DNA of 64,000 nucleotides, from the NCBI RefSeq assembly GCF_013520985.1, contig NZ_JACDTY010000005.1:62001-126000 (forward strand), read 5' to 3'. This document shows, piece by piece, positions 1 through 8,446 of the stretch (positions within the stretch are counted from its first letter, which is position 1; the number at the start of each line of letters is the position of its first letter). The DNA comes from Mesorhizobium neociceri (lineage in GTDB: Bacteria; Pseudomonadota; Alphaproteobacteria; Rhizobiales; Rhizobiaceae). A model generated the notes under the pieces. It ran no database searches, was not told the origin of the DNA, and worked only from the letters and a program-made list of their open reading frames with translations. The translations under genes were made by a program, and so were the position numbers.

Positions 1-80
1 GAAGGCGAATCGGGCCTTCACCGTTCGTCGCTTCAATCGACAAATCGTTGTCGATTGATCGGTCTACGGCCGAACGTTCC

Positions 81-1901
81 TCACCCTTCCATTTCTTCCC
101 GCAGCATTTCCAGTTCCAGCCACTCTTCCTCGAGCGCCGCAAGGGTGACGCGCTCCTTGTCGAGGGCGGCGATGGTCTTTTGGAACGAGGCCGGATCGCG
201 CTCGTAGTAGGCGGGATCGGCGATGTTGTTTTCAAGCCGCGAGATCGAGGCCGTCACCGCCTCGATTTTCTTGGGCAATGATTCCAGTGCGAATTTCTGC
301 TTGAACGACAGTTTCTTCGCCGGTGCTTTCGGCGCCGCCGACTCACTCTTGCCGACTGGCGGCGTCTCACCATTCTCGGCCTTAGCCCGCGCCTTGCGGT
401 CGTCGAGCCGGGTGCCGCCGCGCTGCGCCAGCATGTCGGAATAGCCGCCGGCATATTCGATCCAGCGGCCATCGCCATCCGGCGCGATGATGCTGGTCAC
501 GGTACGGTCGAGGAAGTCGCGGTCGTGGCTTACCAGGATGACGGTGCCGGCAAAACCGGCGACCAGTTCCTGCAACAGTTCCAGCGTCTCCATGTCGAGA
601 TCGTTGGTCGGCTCATCAAGCACCAGAAGGTTCGCCGGCCGCGCCAGAACGCGGGCCAGAAGCAGCCGCGCCCGCTCGCCGCCTGAAAGTTCGCGCACCG
701 GGGTACGTGCCTGTTCCGGCTTGAACAGGAAATCCTTCATGTAGGAAACGACATGGCGCTGCTCGCCATTGATGACGAGGTTTTCGCCGCGCCCGTCGGT
801 GAGATATTGCGCCAGCGTCTCGGCCGGGTCGACCGACTCGCGCTTCTGGTCGAGCGTGGCGATCTCCAGATTGGTGCCGAGCCGCACCGAACCGGCGTCG
901 GGCTTCATCTCGCCGGTCAGCATCTTCAACAGCGTCGTCTTGCCGGCGCCATTCGGCCCGACCAGGCCGACGCGATCGCCGCGCTGGATGCGGGTCGAAA
1001 ACCCTTTGACCACGGTAAGGTCGTCAAAGCTCTTTTCGATGTTCTTGGCCTCGATCACCAGCTTGCCGGATTCGGCGGCGTCGCTGGCCACCATGGTGGC
1101 CGAACCTTCGGCGCCGCGATGGCCGCGAAAACGCTGACGCATCGTCTGCAATTCGCCGAGGCGGCGCATGTTGCGCTTGCGCCGCGCCGTCACGCCATAG
1201 CGCAGCCAGTGCTCCTCGCGCACGATCTGCCGGCCGAGCTTGTGCTGCTCGCGCTCTTCCTCTTCCAGCACAAGGTCGCGCCATTCCTCGAAATGGCCAA
1301 AGCCCTTGTCGAGGCGACGGGTCTGGCCGCGGTCGAGCCAGACGGTTGCGCGCGAGACGCGCTCAAGGAAGCGACGGTCGTGCGAGATGACGATCAGCGC
1401 CGACGAGGTGCGGACAAGCTCCTCTTCCAGCCATTCGATGACCGACAGATCGAGATGGTTCGTCGGCTCATCAAGCAGCAATATGTCGGGCTCGGGCGCC
1501 ATGACACGGGCGAGAGCGGCACGTCGCGCCTCGCCGCCGGAGAGGTCGTTGGGGTTCTCCGTGCCGGTGAGGCCGAGATGCTCCATCAGATATGTGGCAC
1601 GGTACGGGTCGTCGGCCGGCCCGAGTCCCGCCTCGACATAGGCACGGACATTGGCAAAGCCGTCCATGTCGGGCATTTGCGGGAGATAACGCACCGTCGC
1701 CGAAGGCTGGCGGAAGACTTCGCCGTCCTGCGGCTCGATCAGCCCGACGGCGATCTTGAGCAGCGTCGACTTGCCGGAGCCGTTGCGGCCGACCAGTGCG
1801 ATCTTGTCGCCGGCGGATGCCGTGAGTTCGGCACCGTCGAGCAGTGGTGTACCGCCGAAGGTCAGTTTTATCCCGTCGAGGTTGAGAAGAGGCGGGGCCA
1901 T
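81..1901 (-). CDS. uup: ABC-F family ATPase, Uup type
   Basis: Soluble duplicated ABC ATPase of 606 residues without membrane segments, so not a transporter subunit. The first nucleotide-binding domain has Walker A GRNGSGKST at residues 38-46, signature LSGGEARRAALARVM and Walker B ILLLDEPTNHLD. The second has GPNGAGKTT, LSGGERARLLLARVL and LLVLDEPTNDLD. An arginine-rich linker lies between them, and a charged C-terminal coiled-coil (last ~90 residues) is typical of Uup, which acts on ribosomes and has been linked to precise excision of transposons. The start at 1901 (MAPPLLNLDGIKL) is preferred over an in-frame one 17 codons upstream, because that extension resembles no ABC-F N-terminus. The gene lies directly downstream of thiN with a one-base gap, so co-transcription is likely. 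The Uup rather than EttA assignment rests on the coiled-coil tail. Confidence 0.9.
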   Translation of the reverse strand: MAPPLLNLDGIKLTFGGTPLLDGAELTASAGDKIALVGRNGSGKSTLLKIAVGLIEPQDGEVFRQPSATVRYLPQMPDMDGFANVRAYVEAGLGPADDPYRATYLMEHLGLTGTENPNDLSGGEARRAALARVMAPEPDILLLDEPTNHLDLSVIEWLEEELVRTSSALIVISHDRRFLERVSRATVWLDRGQTRRLDKGFGHFEEWRDLVLEEEEREQHKLGRQIVREEHWLRYGVTARRKRNMRRLGELQTMRQRFRGHRGAEGSATMVASDAAESGKLVIEAKNIEKSFDDLTVVKGFSTRIQRGDRVGLVGPNGAGKTTLLKMLTGEMKPDAGSVRLGTNLEIATLDQKRESVDPAETLAQYLTDGRGENLVINGEQRHVVSYMKDFLFKPEQARTPVRELSGGERARLLLARVLARPANLLVLDEPTNDLDMETLELLQELVAGFAGTVILVSHDRDFLDRTVTSIIAPDGDGRWIEYAGGYSDMLAQRGGTRLDDRKARAKAENGETPPVGKSESAAPKAPAKKLSFKQKFALESLPKKIEAVTASISRLENNIADPAYYERDPASFQKTIAALDKERVTLAALEEEWLELEMLREEMEG

Positions 1902-1902
1902 G

Positions 1903-2562
1903 TCAGCTTTCAGGCAAGGGATAGGGATGAGCGAGCAGCAGCGCGCGGCCATGACCGAGCGCTATTTCGAGCCGGCCCCCGGTTTTCTGTGACTTGACCT
2001 CGTTGGAGATGGTCAGCGACGAGCCGAAGGCAACCTCGACATGGTCGAGCGGCCATTTGGCGCCGGTCACGGTGAGGCCCGAAAGATCGGAGAAGCCGAG
2101 CACGGAAAAGAGCGTGCCATCGGCATAGTCGAAGCCGGCCTTGCCGGGCAAAAGGGGAACACCCTCCTGCGCGCCGCTGGTCAACAGCACTTTTGTGCCG
2201 GCCTCGGCCAGCCGCAGGCTGAGCGCCAGGTGCAGATACGCATGGTCGGCGCGCTTGCCGCCGAAAGCGCCGGCCAGCACCAGGCTGGTGGCGCCACGCT
2301 CCAACGCCGCTGCGATCGCCAGCTCGCCATCGGTTTTGTCCTTTTCGGGCGGAAATACCTGGCGCGGCACGGCGGCGAGATCGGCGGGCAGGTCCGCCGG
2401 CACGGAATCGAAGTCGCCCACCCAAAGCTCCGGCATCAGGCCGAGCATCCGGGCATGGCCGATGCCGGCGTCGGCGGCGATGACGCGCGTGCTTTCGACC
2501 TGGCGGTCGAGCCGCGGCGTGCGGACGAGATCGCCGCCAAGCAGGATGGTGAATGTGCTCAT
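1903..2562 (-). CDS. thiN: Thiamine pyrophosphokinase (thiamine diphosphokinase)
   Basis: 219-residue cytosolic enzyme converting thiamine plus ATP to thiamine pyrophosphate and AMP. The fold signatures are visible: LLGGDLVRTP near the N-terminus, the catalytic acidic motif WVGDFDSV, the DKTDGELAI motif, and AGAFGGKRADHAYLHL. The last ~80 residues are the beta-barrel substrate-binding domain. An AAGGG stretch precedes the ATG at 2562. It is divergent from the TPP-riboswitch-controlled thiBPQ transporter, which fits a salvage route in which imported thiamine is phosphorylated directly. I see no riboswitch on its own side. The rhizobial mosaic repeat at 2621-2745 lies in the divergent spacer. 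Confidence 0.93.
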   Translation of the reverse strand: MSTFTILLGGDLVRTPRLDRQVESTRVIAADAGIGHARMLGLMPELWVGDFDSVPADLPADLAAVPRQVFPPEKDKTDGELAIAAALERGATSLVLAGAFGGKRADHAYLHLALSLRLAEAGTKVLLTSGAQEGVPLLPGKAGFDYADGTLFSVLGFSDLSGLTVTGAKWPLDHVEVAFGSSLTISNEVKSQKTGGRLEIALGHGRALLLAHPYPLPES

Positions 2563-2620
2563 ATCCGGTGGCCCTTACCAGCCCTGCCGGCGAAACGGAA
2601 GGCCGAGCCCCACCGCCGCT

Positions 2621-2745
2621 AGATCAGGATGACGTTTGGTTGAATCGTCATCCTGATATGGCTCCTTTTTTGGAGCATGATCTCCGGACAAAACGGTTCC
2701 CGTTTGTCCGAGAAAACCGGTTCCCACTTTTCGGAATCATGCTCG
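2621..2745. repeat. Rhizobial mosaic palindromic element, copy 1
   Basis: Composite of three hairpins. The first has 12-bp perfect arms ATCAGGATGACG (2623-2634) and its complement (2645-2656). The second has CGGACAAA (2685-2692) against TTTGTCCG (2703-2710). The third is an outer GAGCATGAT (2673-2681) against ATCATGCTC (2736-2744) with AAAACCGGTTCCCACTTTTC between. The last module recurs at 16576-16624, and a diverged form at 11952-12000. This resembles the RIME class of rhizobial intergenic mosaic elements; the family name is from memory. Confidence 0.8.
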
Positions 2746-2795
2746 AGCAAACTTCCGCTTGCGTGGCACCTTGGCCGGGCCTATGTGTCGAAACG

Positions 2796-2893
2796 CTCTA
2801 ACGGGGTGCCGGACGCGATCTCGCGGACCGGCTGAGAGGCAGTCTCGCCAACCCGCTGAACCTGATCCGGTTTGTACCGGCGGAGGGATTAGA
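2796..2893 (+). promoter_or_regulatory. TPP riboswitch (THI element) upstream of thiBPQ
   Basis: The conserved thi-box segments occur in order: GGGGTGCC (2803-2810), GGCTGAGAGG (2830-2839), and ACCCGCTGAACCTGATCCGG (2851-2870), followed by TTTGTACCGGCGGAGGGA at 2871-2888. Spacing and conserved bases match the TPP aptamer. The thiB Shine-Dalgarno AAGGAGG (2937-2943) lies about 45 bases downstream. In Gram-negatives this element usually represses translation or causes Rho-dependent termination when TPP binds. I see no obvious intrinsic terminator between the aptamer and thiB, so start-site sequestration is the likelier mode. Confidence 0.94.
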
Positions 2894-2948
2894 CGCTTCG
2901 GACAGACCGGCGCCTCAATTCCTTTCAACACCAATGAAGGAGGCGCCG

Positions 2949-3956
2949 ATGCGCATGTTGTTGTCCCGTCTTGTCCCAGCCCTGGGTCTTGCTGTTTCGC
3001 TTTTGGCAAGCCCTGCGTCCGCGCAGGACAAACTCACCATCTATACCTATGAGAGCTTTACCGCCGACTGGGGTCCAGGCCCTGCTGTGAAGAAGGAATT
3101 CGAAGCCGAATGCGGCTGTAATGTCGATTTCGTCTCGGTCGCTGACGGCGTCGCGCTGCTCAACCGCGTCAAGCTCGAAGGGGCGTCGACCAAAGCCGAT
3201 ATCGTGCTTGGCCTCGACACCAACCTGACCGCCGAAGCCAAGGCCACCGGGCTGTTTGTCCGGCATGGCGCGGTGGCTGAAAACAGCGTGCCGGGCGGTT
3301 GGAGCGACGATACTTTCGTGCCCTATGACTATGGCTACTTCGCCGTCGTTTACGACACCGAGAAGCTGAAGAGCCCGCCCAAGAGCCTCAAAGAACTGGT
3401 CGAGGGTGACGCCATCGACAAGATCGTCATCCAGGATCCGAGGACATCGACGCCGGGTCTCGGCCTGCTGCTCTGGGTCAAGTCGGTCTATGGTGACAAG
3501 GCGCCGGAAGCCTGGGCCAAGTTGAAGCCGAAGGTGCTGACGGTGACGCCGGGTTGGAGCGAGGCCTATGGCCTGTTCACCAAGGGCGAGGCGCCGATGG
3601 TGCTGTCCTACACGACCTCGCCGGCCTACCACATGGTTGCCGAAAACACCGAGCGCTACGAGGCGGCGTCCTTCGAGGAAGGTGAGTATCTGCAGATCGA
3701 AGTCGCCGGCATCACCACCACGGGCGCGAAGAACCCGCTGGCGGCAAAGTTTTTGGCCTTCATGACCGGACCGAAGTTCCAGGGCGTCATTCCCGAGACC
3801 AACTGGATGTTCCCGGCTGGCAAGACCGACAAACCGCTCAACCCGGCGTTCGATAAGTTGGTCAAACCGGCCAAGACGCTGCTGTTCAGCCCGGAGGAGG
3901 TTGCGGCCAACCGCAAGGCCTGGGTCGATGAGTGGCTGACGGTGATGAGCAAGTAG
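2949..3956 (+). CDS. thiB: Thiamine ABC transporter, substrate-binding protein
   Basis: Periplasmic binding protein of 335 residues that captures thiamine or TPP for ThiPQ. A Sec signal peptide ([20 protein letters not shown], then SPASA) ends at about residue 25. The mature part starts [18 protein letters not shown], characteristic of ThiB, and contains [13 protein letters not shown] and [11 protein letters not shown] typical of the family. ATG 2949 is chosen because AAGGAGG at 2937-2943 sits 5 bases upstream; the earlier ATG at 2934 overlaps the Shine-Dalgarno. It is first gene of thiBPQ under the TPP riboswitch. A 323-base gap with an inverted-repeat element separates it from thiP, which is unusual inside this operon. 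Confidence 0.95.
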   Translation: MRMLLSRLVPALGLAVSLLASPASAQDKLTIYTYESFTADWGPGPAVKKEFEAECGCNVDFVSVADGVALLNRVKLEGASTKADIVLGLDTNLTAEAKATGLFVRHGAVAENSVPGGWSDDTFVPYDYGYFAVVYDTEKLKSPPKSLKELVEGDAIDKIVIQDPRTSTPGLGLLLWVKSVYGDKAPEAWAKLKPKVLTVTPGWSEAYGLFTKGEAPMVLSYTTSPAYHMVAENTERYEAASFEEGEYLQIEVAGITTTGAKNPLAAKFLAFMTGPKFQGVIPETNWMFPAGKTDKPLNPAFDKLVKPAKTLLFSPEEVAANRKAWVDEWLTVMSK

Positions 3957-3992
3957 GTTTTGGCTGTATGATCAGAAGATGAGTGCCCTACG

Positions 3993-4227
3993 GCGCCCCC
4001 CTCTGTCCTGCCGGACCCAGCCCTTCGCTATCGCTTCGGGCGTTCGTCGTTCGGAAAGCCAAGCAATTGGCTTTCCGTCCGCTGCGCGGACCACTCCTCA
4101 CCCCCCTCAAGGGGGGAAATTGGGTGTCGCCTCGGCCTTCGCTAACCTCCAACGTTTTGAGCGGAGCGCGGAAACTGCTGATCTCCCCCCTCGTGGGGGA
4201 GATGTCCGGCAGGACAGAGGGGGGCGC
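3993..4227. repeat. Composite inverted-repeat element in the thiB-thiP gap
   Basis: Fills most of the 3957-4279 gap. Perfect 23-bp outer arms lie at 3993-4015 (starting GCGCCCCCCTCTGTCCTGCC) and 4205-4227. Two inner hairpins are C6-TCAA-G6 (4101-4116) and CTCCCCCCTCGTGGGGGAG (about 4183-4201). The layout is two palindromic half-elements facing each other. The CTCCCC-TCG-T-GGGGAG hairpin next to a G-rich block recurs inside the helicase gene at 17117-17165 and 17235-17286. No coding potential is convincing; the open frames across it are repeat translations. Confidence 0.8.
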
Positions 4228-4279
4228 GAAGGAACGCGGCGCTCGCTAAGCTCCGCCAACCGCCCGACGCAGGTGCAGC

Positions 4280-5881
4280 GTGCAGCGCGCGCGCTCTGAC
4301 CCCCGCATCACCGCCGGCATCGTCGCGCTGGCGGCGATCGCGCTGCTGATCGGCGGCGCCTTTGCCGGGCTCATCCGCGAAGGCGCACACGATCTCTCAG
4401 GCGCTGCGTCCGCCTTCGATCTCTATCTCCTGCGCGTCGTCCGCTTCACGCTTTGGCAGGCTGCGCTCTCGACGCTGCTTTCCGTCGTGCCGGCGCTGTT
4501 CGTCGCCCGCGCTCTGTCGCGGCATCCGCGCTTCTTCGGTCGTGGCTTCATCCTGCAACTGTTCACCGTGCCGCTGGCCTTGCCGGCCATTGTTGCGGCG
4601 CTGGGCATACTGGCGCTCTATGGCCGCGCCGGCTATTTCGCCGCGATTGGTGGTCAAAGCTGGCCCGATATCTACGGCCTTTCGGGCATCCTCGCTGCGC
4701 ATGTCTTCTTCAATCTGCCGCTGGCAACGCGGCTGTTCCTGGAGGCGCTAGGGACGGTGCCTGTCGATCAATGGCGGCTGGCAAGCCAGCTCGGCATGGG
4801 GGCGAGACCAGCTTTTCGACTGGTCGAATGGCCGGTGCTGCGCGCATCCCTGCCGGGCGTCGCCGGACTTGTCTTCATGCTTTGCATCACCTCCTTCACC
4901 GTCGTGCTCATCCTGGGCGGCGGGCCGGCGGCGACGACGCTGGAGGTCGCCATCTACCAGGCGCTGCGTTTCGACTTCGACCCGGCAAGGGCAGTCACAC
5001 TGACGGTGCTGCAGATTGCGCTGACCTTCGCCGTTGTACTGGCGCTGACGCGGCTTGGCGCCAATGTGACCGGCGACGCCAACCTGCCGGTGGCGCCGCG
5101 CCGCTATCTCTCGGCCGGAACAACTGAAACGGCGTTCAATGCCATCCTGATCGTGCTCGCCTTGCTGTTCGTCGCTGGGCCGATGGCGGCAACCGTCGCA
5201 TCCGGCCTTGGCGCCGATCTCAGCCGGCTGGCCGGCGAAAGTGCTGTGCGCCAGGCGACGCTGACCAGCGCCGGTCTCGGCCTGCTGGCGGCGCTGCTTT
5301 CGGTGGCGCTGTCGCTGTCGCTGATCATGGCGCGCCGGGCGCTGGCCCTGCGCCGCCGTGGCGGCCGGTCGCTGCTCGAACATGCCACCGACACCGGCGC
5401 CGGTTTTGTCCTCGTCGTGCCGCCCATCGTCATCGGCGCCGGCTGGTTCCTCTTGCTGCGCACGGTCAGCGATGTCTTTGCCATCGCGCCGGTCATGGTC
5501 GTCACCGTCAATGCGGTAATGGCGATGCCTTTTGCCATCCGCGCGATGCGTCCGGCCTATGATGCAGCGAGCGAACGCCACGAAAAGCTGTGCGCACAGC
5601 TCGGCATTTCTGGCTGGAACCGGCTACGCCTGGTCGATTGGCCGTCGCTACGGCGGCCACTGGCCACCGGCTTTGCCTTCGCCATGGCGCTGTCGCTCGG
5701 CGATCTCGGCGTCATCGCGCTGTTCGGCAGCGATTCGGTCCAGACATTGCCTTATCTCCTGCTGGCGCGCATGGGCAGCTACCGCACGGCCGATGCCGCC
5801 GGGCTCGCATTGCTGCTCGGGGCGGTCTGCCTCGCTCTGGTGGTCGCCGCGGATTGGTTGGGACGAGGAGAAAGATCGTGA
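4280..5881 (+). CDS. thiP: Thiamine ABC transporter permease
   Basis: 533-residue inner-membrane protein with about twelve hydrophobic segments, the fused two-domain permease expected for ThiP. Two EAA-type cytoplasmic loops that contact the ATPase are visible: [20 protein letters not shown] at about residue 155 and [20 protein letters not shown] at about residue 435. The start is GTG 4280 ([13 protein letters not shown]); no strong Shine-Dalgarno is seen and the region just upstream is the inverted-repeat element, so the start is moderately certain. The stop overlaps the thiQ GTG by four bases (GTGA), indicating translational coupling. Confidence 0.94.
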   Translation: MQRARSDPRITAGIVALAAIALLIGGAFAGLIREGAHDLSGAASAFDLYLLRVVRFTLWQAALSTLLSVVPALFVARALSRHPRFFGRGFILQLFTVPLALPAIVAALGILALYGRAGYFAAIGGQSWPDIYGLSGILAAHVFFNLPLATRLFLEALGTVPVDQWRLASQLGMGARPAFRLVEWPVLRASLPGVAGLVFMLCITSFTVVLILGGGPAATTLEVAIYQALRFDFDPARAVTLTVLQIALTFAVVLALTRLGANVTGDANLPVAPRRYLSAGTTETAFNAILIVLALLFVAGPMAATVASGLGADLSRLAGESAVRQATLTSAGLGLLAALLSVALSLSLIMARRALALRRRGGRSLLEHATDTGAGFVLVVPPIVIGAGWFLLLRTVSDVFAIAPVMVVTVNAVMAMPFAIRAMRPAYDAASERHEKLCAQLGISGWNRLRLVDWPSLRRPLATGFAFAMALSLGDLGVIALFGSDSVQTLPYLLLARMGSYRTADAAGLALLLGAVCLALVVAADWLGRGERS

Positions 5882-6642
5882 CTTCCGCCATGGAAAAAGG
5901 CGTGGCCGTGCGGCTGGACAAGGTCTCGTTCAGCTATGGCGAGGCGCCGTTCCTGTTCGATGTCGAATTCGCGGCGTCGAAGATCACCGCCATCATGGGG
6001 GCAAGCGGCTCGGGCAAATCGACCTTGCTCAATCTGGTGGCCGGCTTCGAGACGCCGCAATCCGGCCGCGTTCTGATCGGAGGCGCCGATGTCGGCGCTT
6101 CCGCGCCGTCGGCGCGACCAGTCTCGATGGTGTTCCAGGAAAACAATCTGTTTGCACATCTCTCGGTCGAGAAGAATGTCGGCCTCGGCCGCTCGCCCTC
6201 GCTCGGCCTGACCGAGGCCGACCGCGCCGCAATCGCCGAGGCACTAAGCCGTGTCGGCCTTGCCGGCAAGGAAAAGCGCCTGCCGCGAGAACTCTCCGGC
6301 GGCGAAAGGCAGCGTGTGGCGCTCGCCCGCGTGCTGGTGCGCGACCGGCCGGTGCTGTTGCTCGACGAGCCGTTCGCGTCGCTCGGACCCTCACTGCGTG
6401 ACGACATGCTCGACCTGGTGGCCGGCGTCCATGCCGAGCGGGCGATGACTGTGCTGTTCGTCACGCATCAGCCGGAAGACGCGCGGCGCATCGGCGAGGA
6501 CATGGTTTTTCTGGACAATGGCAGGGTTGCCGCAACGGGAACTGCGGCCGATTTTTTCGATGGCACTGGCCCTGAAGCGTTTCGGCGCTATATCGGCGCA
6601 AGTTCGGGCGGATCACGCGATATTGCCCGGAAGCGGACATAA
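5878..6642 (+). CDS. thiQ: Thiamine ABC transporter ATP-binding protein
   Basis: 254-residue ABC ATPase powering ThiBP. Motifs in order: Walker [11 protein letters not shown]-loop [13 protein letters not shown], signature [15 protein letters not shown], Walker [14 protein letters not shown], switch His in FVTHQPEDA. The start is GTG 5878, four bases into the thiP stop and preceded by GAGGAG at 5865-5870; an ATG at 5890 is an alternative. The longer open frame upstream to 5590 only shadows thiP. It is last gene of thiBPQ; a hairpin followed by six Ts at 6748-6795 could end the transcript. Confidence 0.94.
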   Translation: MTSAMEKGVAVRLDKVSFSYGEAPFLFDVEFAASKITAIMGASGSGKSTLLNLVAGFETPQSGRVLIGGADVGASAPSARPVSMVFQENNLFAHLSVEKNVGLGRSPSLGLTEADRAAIAEALSRVGLAGKEKRLPRELSGGERQRVALARVLVRDRPVLLLDEPFASLGPSLRDDMLDLVAGVHAERAMTVLFVTHQPEDARRIGEDMVFLDNGRVAATGTAADFFDGTGPEAFRRYIGASSGGSRDIARKRT

Positions 6643-6747
6643 TTTACGACCAAACCGGCTACAGGTGATGTGGCGCTTGCTTGCCATGGTCCAGTTGATG
6701 TGGCTAGGTCCGCTCAGTACTGGTCCGGCACGAGCTGTGATTTGCCG

Positions 6748-6795
6748 CCTACAGCGCCGCATCCATCCGGATGTGTAAAACGCTGTAGGTTTTTT
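6748..6795 (+). terminator. Hairpin with T-run after thiQ; palindromic repeat type
   Basis: CCTACAGCG (6748-6756) pairs perfectly with CGCTGTAGG (6781-6789), with an inner CATCC/GGATG stem (6760-6764, 6769-6773), followed directly by TTTTTT (6790-6795). It resembles the CTACAGCG...CGCTGTAG palindromes scattered in rhizobial intergenic regions, so it may be both repeat and terminator. It lies about 105 bases after the thiQ stop. Confidence 0.65.
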
Positions 6796-6885
6796 GATTT
6801 GTGCAGGATTGCCACCGAAAAATTCGATTTTTCGCTGGCGCGGACCCGTGGGTCCAGGTCATGCGCCGAGAGCTGAAGGGACGCC

Positions 6886-8385
6886 GTGCTGTCGACCGGC
6901 ACTGACACTTTGAGACGCAGACCGCTGGCGCGCTTCCTCGCGCTGGCCGGCCTTGCCGTGGCGCTGGCCAGTTGCCAGATGTTCACGCCTCCGGAAGTGC
7001 AGGAATCCGGCTTCCAGCCTTCCGACAAGCCGATCACAGTCGACAATGTCGCCGCCAACAGCAAGCTCGCCGAACTGGCAAAGGCCCAGCATCCGCGCAT
7101 CCTCGCCACCTATGGCGGCGAGTATTCCGATCCGAAGCTCGAGCGGATGGTGGCCAAGGTCGTCGGCAGCCTGACCGTGGTGTCGGCCAATCCGACCCAG
7201 ACCTATCGCATCACCATTCTCAATTCGCCCAACGTCAACGCCTTCGCGCTGCCGGGCGGCTATCTCTACGTCACCCGCGGCCTCTTGGCGCTGGCCAATG
7301 ATTCGGCCGAACTCGCCGCCGTCATCGCGCATGAGATGGGCCACGTCACCGCCAATCACGGGCTGCAGCGCCAGCAGCTCGAGGCCGAGGAAGGCCTGGC
7401 GACCAAGGTGGTCTCCGACGTGCTCGGCGACAGCCCGACCGCCAAGGCGGCACTCATCCGCGGCAAGCTCAGGCTGGCGCAATTTTCGCGCAACCAGGAG
7501 CTGGAGGCCGACGCCATCGGCATCAAGTCGATCGGCGAGGCCGGCTACGATCCCTATGCCGCCGGCCGCTTCCTGCAGTCGATGTCGGCCTATACCGATT
7601 TCCGTTCGATCAGCGGCGCGACCGATGCCAGCCTCGACTTTCTGGCCACGCACCCCAACACGCCGCAGCGCATCGACCTGGCGCAGCGCCACGCCCGCCA
7701 GTTCGGCGCGCCCGGCGTCGGCACGCGCGACCGCGATTCCTTCCTGGCCGGCATTGACGGCCTGCTCTACGGCGACACGCCGGAAGAGGGCTATGTGCGC
7801 GGCCAGACCTTCCTGCATCCGGGCCTCGGCGTGTCGTTCACGGTGCCGGACGGTTTCATCATCGACAATACGGCCGCGGCGGTGACGGCGACCGGCCCTG
7901 GCGACATGGCAGTCCGCTTCGACGGCGTGTCGATCGACAAGGACCGCGCGCTGACAGACTATATCAGAAGCGGCTGGGTGGCCGGTCTCGACGAGACCAG
8001 CGTGCGCCAGGAGACGATCAACGGCAACGAGGCGGCGACCGCGCATGCCGGCGCCGACGGCTGGCAGTTCGACATTGCGGTGATCCGTGCCGGCGGCCAG
8101 GTCTACCGGCTTTTGACGGCGGCCCCGTCGGCCAGCATGACGCTCGATCCGGTGGCGCGCTCGGTCAGCGGCTCGTTCCGCATCCTGAGTGCTGCCGAGA
8201 AGGCGGCGCTGAAGCCGCTGCACATCCGCGTGGTCACCGTTCAGGCCGGCCAGACGATGGGCTCGCTTTCTGCGCAGATGGTCGGCGTCGACCGCAAGCT
8301 CGATCTGTTCCGGGTGCTCAACGCGATGTCGCCGGGAGCCTCGGTTTCGGCCGGCGACAAGGTCAAGATCGTTACGGACAAGTAG
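6886..8385 (+). CDS. M48 family zinc metalloprotease, predicted lipoprotein
   Basis: 499 residues. The N-terminus carries a lipoprotein signal (LARFLALAGLAVALASC, Cys about residue 31), so the protein is probably lipid-anchored in the envelope. The catalytic zinc motif HEMGH is at residues 149-153 within VIAHEMGHVTANHGLQ, and the third ligand lies in NQELEADAIGI. After the peptidase domain comes HPNTPQRIDLA, then a domain (HPGLGVSFTVPDGF) usual in rhizobial M48 proteins, and a C-terminal LysM-like stretch (VTVQAGQTMGSLSAQM). This family (BepA/LoiP-like) does outer-membrane protein quality control; the exact substrate is unknown. The GTG start at 6886 has GAAGGG about 7 bases upstream. It is convergent with the caspase gene. 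Confidence 0.88.
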   Translation: MLSTGTDTLRRRPLARFLALAGLAVALASCQMFTPPEVQESGFQPSDKPITVDNVAANSKLAELAKAQHPRILATYGGEYSDPKLERMVAKVVGSLTVVSANPTQTYRITILNSPNVNAFALPGGYLYVTRGLLALANDSAELAAVIAHEMGHVTANHGLQRQQLEAEEGLATKVVSDVLGDSPTAKAALIRGKLRLAQFSRNQELEADAIGIKSIGEAGYDPYAAGRFLQSMSAYTDFRSISGATDASLDFLATHPNTPQRIDLAQRHARQFGAPGVGTRDRDSFLAGIDGLLYGDTPEEGYVRGQTFLHPGLGVSFTVPDGFIIDNTAAAVTATGPGDMAVRFDGVSIDKDRALTDYIRSGWVAGLDETSVRQETINGNEAATAHAGADGWQFDIAVIRAGGQVYRLLTAAPSASMTLDPVARSVSGSFRILSAAEKAALKPLHIRVVTVQAGQTMGSLSAQMVGVDRKLDLFRVLNAMSPGASVSAGDKVKIVTDK

Positions 8386-8446
8386 CAGCGCAGTCCGGTT
8401 CGATAGGGTCTGCCCGTGCGATGTACGGCTGCGGTCACTGGTACCC

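Noticed and set aside
753..1997. 414-codon plus-strand frame opposite the uup gene
   Set aside because: A shadow frame; both ABC domains are intact on the minus strand.
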